50,197 nucleotides of DNA, from the IMG/VR virus record IMGVR_UViG_3300032116_000308, positions 1-50,197 of that record, one strand, 5' to 3'. This stretch comes from a virus. This document shows positions 23,143 through 33,300 of this stretch, piece by piece (the stretch's first letter is position 1; each line of letters begins with the position of its first letter). Made by a program: the position numbers and the translations under genes. The notes beneath the pieces are model-generated. The model did no database searches and was not told where the DNA came from. It saw nothing but the letters and a program-made list of their open reading frames with translations.

Positions 23143-26100
23143 TTATTTGCAGCCTGAGATAGGAAGATTTTTGATGTACCTGGGCTTCAGAGAATTTTGA
23201 ATCATGTCCTGAACCATAGTTACGTGGTAACTTCTTTCAGCTCGAGGTTCTGCTGTGATAGCTGGTACTGCATAGATAGCTTTTCCGGTAAAGTAGCTCT
23301 GCACAGGTAAGTACAGATTTCTACCATCTTTTCCAGAAGGGCCTTTAATGAAGATTCCCCACTTTTTGGTCTTACGATTTGTGACCATAATTACAGGTTC
23401 GTAATTTGAAAGTAGCAGCTCAGTTGTAGCTTCAGGACTGTACACTTTGCTGTTTGCCCGGCTCAGTAGTGGGCGCCCAGCAGCTTTCATAGGACCAAAC
23501 ATCTGCATGAAAGTAAGCAAATCTTCTGAAGTAAAGAAGTTTTCGTCCTGCATCTGAGAAGCCATATTATGTAAGTACTCCGAGATGCTAATCTGGCTTC
23601 CATCGTCAAGTGTCTGTTTGATGTGGAAGAACTCAGGTGGAATCAAATCTGTAAAAGATGATGGACTTTTACGAAATGCATTCGTAAGAAAGTTATGCAT
23701 TACAAGTGCAATTCCAAGCCGCTTTATTTCTCTGGTCGCTTTTTCCACTTCCGGATTGTCAAACTTACCATTGGTCATAGTTTTCATTGAATCCGGCATG
23801 TTTACATACAACTTTGGATTGAAAAGAAGTGTGGTGATTGCTGCAGTGTAAGCATCTTTTTCTGGACGAGACATGCCTTCTACAGAATTGAACTTTACAC
23901 TGTAAAGGCTATTGCTTGGATCTACCACTTGTTCAAAGTTGCTGATGAACTTGTTACCTTTCAACAATGGATACGTAGCTTTCATGGTAGCCATGTACGT
24001 TCCCAAGTTACTTTTTGAATCAGTGTACATTTCAATTGCATACTGCTCATTTGTGTATCGGTAGAATGGAGAGTCCGGACGAATCATCAGAAGAAATACA
24101 ATGTTGCTATCGATGAGCTCATGCATTTCCGGAGTAAGCTCTGTTTTGCCGGCCAGCTCCATAATGCGACTTTTAAACATGCCAAATGCAGGACTTGTCC
24201 TCATTGGGAAATAGTATGAAGCTACTTCCATTGCTTTGGACATGAGTTTTTCGTAACCACGTTCAAGGCCAAATACAGAATTTTCACCAATAAACTGGCT
24301 CACTACATTCTCTGCCGGATTGTTTGTAGTAAACATGGCCAACTGTTTTACAGTGCCATCTTCATTCAGCAGACTTGTAAATTGCCGGTCCCTGTCAGCG
24401 TACGATTGAATATTGCTGATCCGGTTCAATCCGTCCATGGAGTCGGGAGTGATCCGTTTGTATAGATTCAAAAGCTGTCGGCCGGCCCGGTAGAAAGCGT
24501 AGAAGTTATTGAGCATGTTGAGTTGCTCCATGGTATTTCTAGCTGCCAGATCCTGTCCAAGATTTTCAAGTTCTCCAGGCTTCATTGAAACCGATTTTTT
24601 ACCATCCAGGTTTGCAGCTTCTGCACGATGAGTGTCTTTAGCAATCATGCCTTTTGCGGCATTGAAAGCTTTTGTGATGTGTCTCAGATCACCACCATAC
24701 TTCTCTTCAATAATTTTGACCATCAACCTCACGGCTGGCTGATTGAGCAGATTGGTACAAGTTTCAGAACCGTACTCATCGTGATAAGCAATAAACAATG
24801 CTCTTACTGGCACAGTAATCAAATTGTCATTGAGCTCGAGTTGGAGAGGCTCTTTACCAGCGTCAACTGCAGCTGAAAGAAAGAGTGAGCCTACTTTATC
24901 TGTTGGAATTCCTTCTTTCGTATGCTCACGGTAGGTTTTATACGTGGTTGTACTACCGTCTGGCTGCTCGATTTTTATGGCGTAATCTTCGTTGAGATTT
25001 ACTACACCGTGAATAGCTACGTTTCGGCCGGCAATAATGTTGGCATATACACCACGAAGCTTATTACCTGCCTGGTTCCGAAGCATAATGTTTGTTTCAG
25101 TAGCAGGATCGTTCCAGTCGAGCGCTGTATTGAATTCCGGAATAGCTTTTCGAACACGTTCTACTTCCGACCGAAGTGTGACATCATCAAGTGGAGACAG
25201 AGCTTCTACAAAGTGTGCCTGGTTTACAAGCACTGCTTCCATTGTATCAAGAATAACGTTGTTCAGCTCTGCAGTGCTCAGACTTGAGACTTTAAGCTGA
25301 CCATTAATCAAAGCTGGATAGTTTGGAACTACTTTTTTGAGGTTGTCATTTTCATCTGTTTCCACTTCTGGAAACATGAGAAAGAGTTTATCCACGTCAA
25401 AGTCAGATCCCATCAACTTAATCAGCTGTCCGGGAACTACAATTGCTTTGGCATAATTGGCAGGCAGAATTCGTTTTACAACTAAAGCAACAGAAGAAGC
25501 TTTATCCTGGTTTGGAATACGATATCCGATAATTCGACGCAGCTCTTCAGGAACTTCATCGAGATTTTGTCCTGGCTGAATGCCAAATTTTCTTGCTACA
25601 TCTTCTCGAATCTCTACTTCTGCGTGCAGCAGTCTTTTTCCTTTTACGTCGACCCGGTAGAATTGCAATTCATTGCTCGTAGCATGTCCTCCAATCTGAG
25701 CTACCTGCACGGCTTCAAAGCCTTTTACGTTTTGCTTGAACACTTCGTTTTGCAGTATGGCCATTATGATGGACTCGTACTTCTTTGCATAGACCGGAAG
25801 GTCTAATGGCATAGCAAAACGAAGCTTGCCGGTTTCATCTACTTCAAAGTTTAGTGCTTGCAAGTACCCGGCTGAAAGATCGCTGTCGTAAATGTTTTGC
25901 TCGAGAATCTGACGAATTGTCTTTAGAATTTCATTCTGAGCTTTTTTCAAGTCCTCTGCTGTGTAAACAGATCCTTCCTTTTTAAGCTGTTCGAGATAGT
26001 CAAGCTTCAGACGTTTTTCAACACCCTTGATGTCTTTATCAATTTTAGCTTCAATTGCTGCATGGTAAAGTCTTTTGAGATCTGCTCCAGATATCTGAGT

Positions 26101-29100
26101 TGAAAACCCCAGTCCTGGGTTGTACTCATATACAGTTCCATCTTGAACATTTGAGACCATGTTCTTTTTGATCTGTCTGTTCAGTGTAACTTTTGGAGAG
26201 CCCTTCATTTCCGGAATTGACTGGGGCTTTCGAAGGCCCCGGGCAGAGTTGATGTTAAGTTGAAGGGTGTCAAGCTTACCAAGTTCTCCTGGAATTGTAG
26301 CAACGTTTTTCTTGGCCAGTTTTTTACCGGACACAAAGTTGGTCACATTGATTGGCTGCAACCCTGCGTAAACTCCGGTGGCTTCCATCCTGGACAGAAA
26401 GTCATTCATAGCCGGATAGTTTTTGGTGTAGCTACGGATAAGAACTGAATATGAGTTTTTTTCTGATACTACTGCAGCAGTATTCTTTACAAGCTGAAGT
26501 TTCTCGTAGTAGGTTTTGATTGGATAGAGCGGAATAGCATCTCCAGCTTTGTTTCCGGCCGGCGCTGCCCCTTCCTGGTACACAAATTCATCAGTCTCAC
26601 CTTTCATGTAAGCTTGATAGGCTGGTTCATGAATTTTCATATCCCAATTACCTTCACCCATCATCAATCCACGGTACATTGTAAGATTGATATAAGACAT
26701 TGCATCCGTAGATTCGAACTCAGAAGCCTTGTACTTGTCAGAAATAGTCTTTGCTTTTTCCGCTGGAACCCCTGAAGCAATTAATCCAAGGCGCATATCT
26801 TCAGCTGCACGATTTACTCTTTCTTTTTGTGCAATGTTGTAGTCCAACTTTACATCTTTGAATGTGGCCTCAGTAAAGGTTGGCATCATTCCGTACGGAT
26901 CAGTCGAATCTGCAAGCTCTCCTTGGATAGCGTATTTGGAGCCAGGAGTTGTAAGGTGCCCCATACGTTTGTAGAAGTCTACGAGATTTTTAGAAAGTGC
27001 CCGATTTCCTCGGAACAATTTTACTATCTCGTTTCTCATGATGGTCTCTTGCACAACAAAAGCTTTGACGAGCTCTTCCTGTTTCAGGTTGGGTACTGAA
27101 GCAAAACTTACCCTGGATAAGTTTTGATCTTCCGGATTGCGCTTGAGCAGCTCCAGAATTTCTGTTGCTTTCTGCTCGAAGTATTCATTCATTCCGGCAG
27201 CCATGTTTTTTAACATGGCATCGATCATTTCAGCTGATTTCTTGTCAAGCTTTCCTTTTGCGTAGTCCTCAATAACATCACTGAGACGCTTTCCGCCCAT
27301 ACTGTCTTTAGTGAGTTCAACATCAGTTACGATTTGTGCTCCGTTTTTATCCTTGGCAGTAAATTGAAGGAAATCGTTTTTGAAAGCGTTGCCTGTAAAG
27401 ACGCTGTCTTTAATCAGTCGATTGACAATTTCTTCCTTCGAAGTGTTTTGGAAATCGATTACCGAACCACTGTAGTGGTAATTATGCAGAAGGTTTGAGT
27501 AATCGTTTGTCTTGATTGCTTCTCTGACAGTACGTTTGGCTTCGGCAATCCGCAACATGTCTTGTACGATTTGTGCAATTACAAGATCATCTTGACGGGT
27601 GTCTTGAAGCTTGAAGGCATTACCAAGAACGTTTGGTGTGGCAATAAACGAATACTTACTACGATCTGATTGAATCGGTACAGCTATGTAAGAAATACCT
27701 TCTCTGAATCCATTGTTAATAAAACCATTTAATCGAATGATGTAAGAATCCAATGCATTCATGTCTTCATACGTAGTTGCATCATCAGGCATTTCACCAT
27801 CACGAAATCCGTCAAAATCACGTACTCCAAAATTGTCCATGAACTCCGGACTTTGAAGCATGTGTCGCAGCATGATTGATTGATATTTCGGAATGCCCAG
27901 GGCAGAAAAGAATGGGTCCGTTCTGTAAATATTCAGCAGTTCTTCATCTCTGCGCTTGATTCCTACAGCAATCTCTAGCATATGTGACTGCAGATTTGTA
28001 GGGTTAATTTGTTTTCCCTCTACGTTTACAAAGCTTTGTCCGGTAATTGCCATTACAGGAGAGAAGATTGAAGCCAGCTCAAGCATATGCCCTCTTTTCG
28101 AAGTGACGTAGTCCTGGCCACCAGCGGCTACGTTTTTCAATTCACCAAGTCGACTGAACCGGCTTTCACCTTCAAACTTGCCGATCGATTTGATAATTGG
28201 GACCATCATCAAACCAAGTTGAACTATGGCATCAAATCCATCGTACACTCTTCGATTGTTTTTTGCATCGTACTGCACATAACCAGCATTGACAATTTTC
28301 TGAATACTCAGATAAGTATCGTTTGGAAGAATGTTGTCTCCAATGTACAGACCAAGATCCCACATAATATCCCCAATCAATTTGGAGTATTCGTGCACCT
28401 GATCACCTTTCACGGCAGGCTTACCTGCCCGGGTGTCTACATTCAACACTCTTTTTTCAAGCTCTCGAAATTTCTCAATGATTTGTGTAAGCTTTTCTTT
28501 TCGAATACTTAGACTAAGCGTCTGCGTTTTGTCATCAAGAGTTCTTTCAGTGTAGAGAGAAGTTGAAGAAACGTCAGTTGCAGCAATCAAATCCTGACGC
28601 CATTTATTGATGGTGCGTTCTTCAATGCTTGTACGGTTTGGATTGAAAACGTCTACATAGCTTTTTCCATTGGTTTCACGGCTACGCATGAATAAGAACT
28701 CAGTAGTGGCCAGGGCAAAGGCGTTGTAGATCATTGCCTGTTCTGGAGAAGACAGCTTATTCATGAAATCAAGAACCGGCTGCAATTCCGGACGATGCCT
28801 TACAGTATTTTCAAGTGCTGCAAGCATCTGTGCAAATGAAGCTTTTTCACTGAAGATGTTTAGGAGACTTTTGTACACAAAGTCTTTATCCATGTAGGTA
28901 TAGTCTCCTATAAAGTTCGGTGCCGTAGATTTGATAGTTGAAAGAAGCTGCTTTACTTTTCCTGTAAGCCTCTTTGCCGGAGAATCTTCGAGTGCTGATT
29001 TACCATAGATTTTTACCAGGGCCTCGTCAGTAGAATCCATGATTGTATCCAGTTCTTCCTGCTCTTCTTCGGAGAGGCTCGTATAATCCACACTCGTAAG

Positions 29101-30321
29101 CTTTCCCTTGCTGTCAACGATTTTGATGCCGGCTTCAGACTTGAGTTTCCATTTTAGGATCTCTCTCCATCCGTACGTAATGACATTTCCTGTTTTGGGC
29201 TCAATGGTGCTATTCCAGTTTTTGTAGAAGTCGAAGAATACGGCCCGGCGCGTTTGATGTTCTCCTAATGCAGCAGTTGCTTTAAGCCTGGTAAAAGCTT
29301 CAAGTACTTTAGCTCCGTCTTCTTTAGAACGAGTTGTGATGTATGCATTCTCAGCATTGAACAACTCTACCAATTCTTCTGAAGTAAGCTCCCTTCCGTC
29401 TGTAGATTTGTAAATCCTTGAAAGAGCCCCTTCTGCAATCAGTCCTTTAGTTGTAGAATTTCCGAGAAGTTTTGCTGCTATTTCCGTTTCGTTACCGGTG
29501 CGCTCAAGATATTTCTTAGTGTCCATGAAGTATGTGAACACTGACATTGCAGCCTCTTGGAATTCTTTTTCCTTGTAGTCTTGTCGATACATGAAGGCTT
29601 TGTCAGTTCCCACGAACTGTTCCGGGTTACGAAACACACCTTTTGAGATAAAGGACTTGTTCATTCGTCCGGACTCGATCAAACTATACACTTGACGCAA
29701 TGACCGTTTGTCAGAGAACATTGCTTTTATCCAATTCCATAAATCCTTGAACCACTTGGCAATCTTTTTTGGAAGAGATTTTTCAGAAGCTTGCTCTGAA
29801 AGAACATATTCCCGAAATTGTTCAGCCATACGTTCTTCCAGCACCAAGTTTGAAGCTTCAGCATCAGTGATATTTGGAAAAGCCTTTCGAACTTTTGTCA
29901 GTTCTTCCGCTGTCGGCGTTCCGAGTTTAGATGCCTCGGTATAAAGCTGATCACGTTCTTCGTTTGAGAGCATTGTACGAAACACCAAGTGGTAAGCTTC
30001 GTGATACTCGGTTCCAATTTCGGCTGCACTCCAAAGATGTACAGCTGCATTCTCTACATATCCGTGTACTTCTTCGTCTCCGATCTTTTGAGCAGCGTCA
30101 AAAAACTGCACACTTTTTCCAGGAAACCTTGACTCAAGCCAAGTTTTTGCTTCGTACACTCGAGCTTTACGACGTTCTTCCGGATCAACTTCTAAAGGCG
30201 CCGTAAAATATTTGTTCGGGACCACCCCTTTGTACAAATTCCACAATGCATAGGCATTGGTTTTTCCCTGCATTGCTACAAGGTCTTTCCACTCTTGAGT
30301 ATTTACGTTTGGACAAAACAT
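23143..30321 (-). CDS. virion-packaged RNA polymerase, crAss-like
   Basis: 2392 aa. DFDVD at 1640-1644 (D1640, D1642, D1644; DNA 25390-25404), in the context KLMGSDFDVDKLF, fits the DxDxD catalytic loop of the single-chain double-psi-barrel RNA polymerases of crAss-like phages, known in phage phi14:2 gp66 (DFDID). The region before it (RIPNQDKASSVALVVKR...) has the expected barrel pattern. The N-terminal ~200 residues add HEAYH (107-111; DNA 29989-30003) and a downstream Glu-rich helix (EERMAEQFREY), a zincin-like set. In phi14:2 the enzyme is packaged and transcribes early genes after ejection; that is the likely role here. Confidence 0.85.
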   Translation of the reverse strand: MFCPNVNTQEWKDLVAMQGKTNAYALWNLYKGVVPNKYFTAPLEVDPEERRKARVYEAKTWLESRFPGKSVQFFDAAQKIGDEEVHGYVENAAVHLWSAAEIGTEYHEAYHLVFRTMLSNEERDQLYTEASKLGTPTAEELTKVRKAFPNITDAEASNLVLEERMAEQFREYVLSEQASEKSLPKKIAKWFKDLWNWIKAMFSDKRSLRQVYSLIESGRMNKSFISKGVFRNPEQFVGTDKAFMYRQDYKEKEFQEAAMSVFTYFMDTKKYLERTGNETEIAAKLLGNSTTKGLIAEGALSRIYKSTDGRELTSEELVELFNAENAYITTRSKEDGAKVLEAFTRLKATAALGEHQTRRAVFFDFYKNWNSTIEPKTGNVITYGWREILKWKLKSEAGIKIVDSKGKLTSVDYTSLSEEEQEELDTIMDSTDEALVKIYGKSALEDSPAKRLTGKVKQLLSTIKSTAPNFIGDYTYMDKDFVYKSLLNIFSEKASFAQMLAALENTVRHRPELQPVLDFMNKLSSPEQAMIYNAFALATTEFLFMRSRETNGKSYVDVFNPNRTSIEERTINKWRQDLIAATDVSSTSLYTERTLDDKTQTLSLSIRKEKLTQIIEKFRELEKRVLNVDTRAGKPAVKGDQVHEYSKLIGDIMWDLGLYIGDNILPNDTYLSIQKIVNAGYVQYDAKNNRRVYDGFDAIVQLGLMMVPIIKSIGKFEGESRFSRLGELKNVAAGGQDYVTSKRGHMLELASIFSPVMAITGQSFVNVEGKQINPTNLQSHMLEIAVGIKRRDEELLNIYRTDPFFSALGIPKYQSIMLRHMLQSPEFMDNFGVRDFDGFRDGEMPDDATTYEDMNALDSYIIRLNGFINNGFREGISYIAVPIQSDRSKYSFIATPNVLGNAFKLQDTRQDDLVIAQIVQDMLRIAEAKRTVREAIKTNDYSNLLHNYHYSGSVIDFQNTSKEEIVNRLIKDSVFTGNAFKNDFLQFTAKDKNGAQIVTDVELTKDSMGGKRLSDVIEDYAKGKLDKKSAEMIDAMLKNMAAGMNEYFEQKATEILELLKRNPEDQNLSRVSFASVPNLKQEELVKAFVVQETIMRNEIVKLFRGNRALSKNLVDFYKRMGHLTTPGSKYAIQGELADSTDPYGMMPTFTEATFKDVKLDYNIAQKERVNRAAEDMRLGLIASGVPAEKAKTISDKYKASEFESTDAMSYINLTMYRGLMMGEGNWDMKIHEPAYQAYMKGETDEFVYQEGAAPAGNKAGDAIPLYPIKTYYEKLQLVKNTAAVVSEKNSYSVLIRSYTKNYPAMNDFLSRMEATGVYAGLQPINVTNFVSGKKLAKKNVATIPGELGKLDTLQLNINSARGLRKPQSIPEMKGSPKVTLNRQIKKNMVSNVQDGTVYEYNPGLGFSTQISGADLKRLYHAAIEAKIDKDIKGVEKRLKLDYLEQLKKEGSVYTAEDLKKAQNEILKTIRQILEQNIYDSDLSAGYLQALNFEVDETGKLRFAMPLDLPVYAKKYESIIMAILQNEVFKQNVKGFEAVQVAQIGGHATSNELQFYRVDVKGKRLLHAEVEIREDVARKFGIQPGQNLDEVPEELRRIIGYRIPNQDKASSVALVVKRILPANYAKAIVVPGQLIKLMGSDFDVDKLFLMFPEVETDENDNLKKVVPNYPALINGQLKVSSLSTAELNNVILDTMEAVLVNQAHFVEALSPLDDVTLRSEVERVRKAIPEFNTALDWNDPATETNIMLRNQAGNKLRGVYANIIAGRNVAIHGVVNLNEDYAIKIEQPDGSTTTYKTYREHTKEGIPTDKVGSLFLSAAVDAGKEPLQLELNDNLITVPVRALFIAYHDEYGSETCTNLLNQPAVRLMVKIIEEKYGGDLRHITKAFNAAKGMIAKDTHRAEAANLDGKKSVSMKPGELENLGQDLAARNTMEQLNMLNNFYAFYRAGRQLLNLYKRITPDSMDGLNRISNIQSYADRDRQFTSLLNEDGTVKQLAMFTTNNPAENVVSQFIGENSVFGLERGYEKLMSKAMEVASYYFPMRTSPAFGMFKSRIMELAGKTELTPEMHELIDSNIVFLLMIRPDSPFYRYTNEQYAIEMYTDSKSNLGTYMATMKATYPLLKGNKFISNFEQVVDPSNSLYSVKFNSVEGMSRPEKDAYTAAITTLLFNPKLYVNMPDSMKTMTNGKFDNPEVEKATREIKRLGIALVMHNFLTNAFRKSPSSFTDLIPPEFFHIKQTLDDGSQISISEYLHNMASQMQDENFFTSEDLLTFMQMFGPMKAAGRPLLSRANSKVYSPEATTELLLSNYEPVIMVTNRKTKKWGIFIKGPSGKDGRNLYLPVQSYFTGKAIYAVPAITAEPRAERSYHVTMVQDMIQNSLKPRYIKNLPISGCK

Positions 30322-30336
30322 GCGATCGCGGAAATT

Positions 30337-33300
30337 TTATGAGTTACAATTCTTTTCAGCTTGCTCTCCAAGCTTTTTCATCATGTCAGCAAATGTAGTA
30401 GGTCTTTGCCCGTCAGGACCTCTTTCTTCATCTAGCATCAGCCCGGCTTCTCGGTCAAGTCTTGCAATTTCTGCAGGATCTGTGATTATTTTGGCTGCTA
30501 GGAAAGCAGGTAATCCAGTTCCTAGATCACTACTTACACTTGCAGGTTTAGAAGGTGCCGGCATTTCAGTATTACCAGTGTTAGCCAATAACTCAAAAAT
30601 TGCATTTGCGTCTGTCGGAACACCAGTGTCATTTGCAAGCTTAGTTCCTTCTTCAACTGGGATGGTAGGAGCAGCTTCTATAACTGTACTACTTGAAGGT
30701 GCAGGTACTCTTCCTTCTCGTGCAGCTGCTTCTTCAGCATCAAGTAGGGCACGTAAATCTGGAGGTAAATCTTCGGCAGAGCGTCCAAATTCGGAAGAAT
30801 TACTTTTTTGCCTCTCAACAGGTGCTGATTCCCAAGGAGCAGGTGTTGCCTCAGGGGCTGGCTCCATTTGTACGTTTCTGGGCCTGTAAACATCAGCAGC
30901 TTTCTGATTGCCGCTGGTAGTGCCTGGTGATTTAAACTCAAGTCCTACATCAAAGAATACAGATCCGGCAGTGTTTGGTGCAAAATCTGTTCTGAGGATT
31001 GCTGTAGACCCAGCTCCTTCTGTCAAATCACCGATAGTACTTTCTGCAGTCAGGTAATCGTAGTACGTATTGAATACTTTTCCGTCAACCGGAGAAGTGT
31101 ATGGTTCAGTATTAGAAAGCCGGGCAGCATCTACTTGCATCTTTTTAAGCATAGTAGCGGCACGGAATTCATTTCCGAGATTTTTGGCAATGCTTGTGTA
31201 AGCAGCTTCTCCTTCCTTCTTTACAATCTGGATTTGTTTGTAACCTTTTTCATTCAAGGCCACTTCAACAAATGAAAACATTGGTGCACCACCAAGCAGA
31301 CCAAATTTCAGTTCTTCAGCGTTTATCCTTACCAGGGAATTTGCTGAAGGAGACCAGAAGGTGAAAAGTACTTTTCCGTTTGGAAGTACGTCCATGTGAA
31401 TGAACTTGGCTAGATCCCCGGGAAGCGCCGCTTCTGCTTCCAAAACAGCCTCCGGTTGTAGCGCAGTATCCATGTTTTCACTTTCGTGAAGGAGTACGTT
31501 ACATCCTACAATCTCTCCGTATTTGAGTGGATCCGGTTCTTCTTTTGTAATGTGATTGAAAGCTGCTGTAGCCGCCAAAGTATTCACATCTCGAGTAGAG
31601 GCTGGTAAAATTAAACCTCTTCCATCAGGCGCCTGTACCAGAATTCCGATTTGTCCAAGTGTGTTGTTACCAGGAAACTTGGAAGCATCTTGAGCAAGTT
31701 GTTCTTGTTCTGGAGCAATGATTGCCGGTTTCCAAGTCGGAAGTTGGTTTTCAATTCCCAGATACATAATGGTAGGTGTACCGTTGGCCGGAGCCATTAC
31801 ACTGGCAGGGTAGAAGAAAACTTGTCCGTCAGCAGTACGGGTATTGGCAATGTTACCACCGGCACTGGTCTGAAATTTTTTCATTCCGATAACGGCCTCT
31901 ACCTTCTCACCACGTTTGTGGGCGTCGTAGATCATTTTTCGGTCTTTACCCGAAGTCTGACCTGAGGACTGCAGTAATCCAATACGCTCTCCGGTCTCTT
32001 TGTTGATTACAAAGATTGGAACACTGTCTGCATGCAGTACTTCTGGAAGCGCTACCCCATTTTCTTTCCACCAATCAGTGTCTTCACGAACTTCAAACAC
32101 TACAATTGTACCTGGCTTTGCATATTCCGGGTCACTCAGTTTCTCCGGGTGAGTTTCTATCGGAGTACCGTTTACAGTTTGCAATACAAGATTGTTAGCT
32201 GTAGGAGCTTGCGTTTCAGGGTCAACGATTACGTTGAAATTCTCATTTGTAAGTAGCTCTCCTTTGGTAAGACGAATATCCATTGCCGTTCCATCCGGAA
32301 TAGTTTGAATTACTGGCGCAGGACCAATTACTGGTACAATGGGACTAGGCAATATTGGCGGTTCTACATTTTGTCGCTGCTCTGCAAGTTGCGCAGTTTG
32401 TCTACGCTGTTCTTCAATCGCAGCTACATCTTCTGCAGTTAAGGTTGCAGCCACTTCTTCTGGAGCAGACTGGCTTCCAGGATCGAGATCTTTTCCTGCA
32501 GTGACTTCTCCTTCAGTTTGGCTTGGAGCTCCTGAGGGATCTGTTTGCTCTTGGAGAAGTCTTTGAGATTCATCATACTCATTTTCTACTCGGGTTAAAA
32601 GGTTTTTACGTTTGGTGATTTTTGCTTTGAGCGCTCCTCGTTTCCGATTGAGCGTTTTAAGCGCGGCACGTGCAGCATCGATATCCTGGTTTGGATATTT
32701 GCCGTTTATGATGTCTTGGTATACTTTCTGAAGTTCATCAGTTTCTGCCAATTCATTTTGTAGAGCTTCAATTTCAGGATCGATGCTGGAATGTAAAAGT
32801 GATACGTCAGTGTCTTGAACTTCAGCACTCATTTCTTCTTTGGCCGGCTCAGACAAATCTGTGGTAGCATCACGCTTTCTTGCAGCTAACTCTTTGATTT
32901 TCTTTTTCAAGAGTTGACCTATTCTTTTCCTGAGTTCTTTAAGCTCTACAATTGAAGGATCTTTCTCAAACTCAGCTTTTGAAAAACCGGCTTCCATGGC
33001 CAGCTGCCTTTCACTAGCCATTATTTCTTCGAGCTCTATAAGATCTTGCTTGAGTATTTCTACTTGGGCACGAAGTTGCTCTGAAGTGAGTCCTGCAGTT
33101 TTAGACATTTGCATGTCTTCAAGCCTTTGGTCTTCTTCAGTTACAACAGAAGTTTCGGCAATTTCAATAGCAGCAAAGTCTTCTTTGAGTGCTGTAGCTT
33201 TGATTGCTTGTTCTTCTTTTGCTTCAGCCACAGACACCCCAGCAGAAGTCCTTGTAGAGTTGGCCTGCAGAAGCAAAATGTAAGTCACCAGATCTATGAA

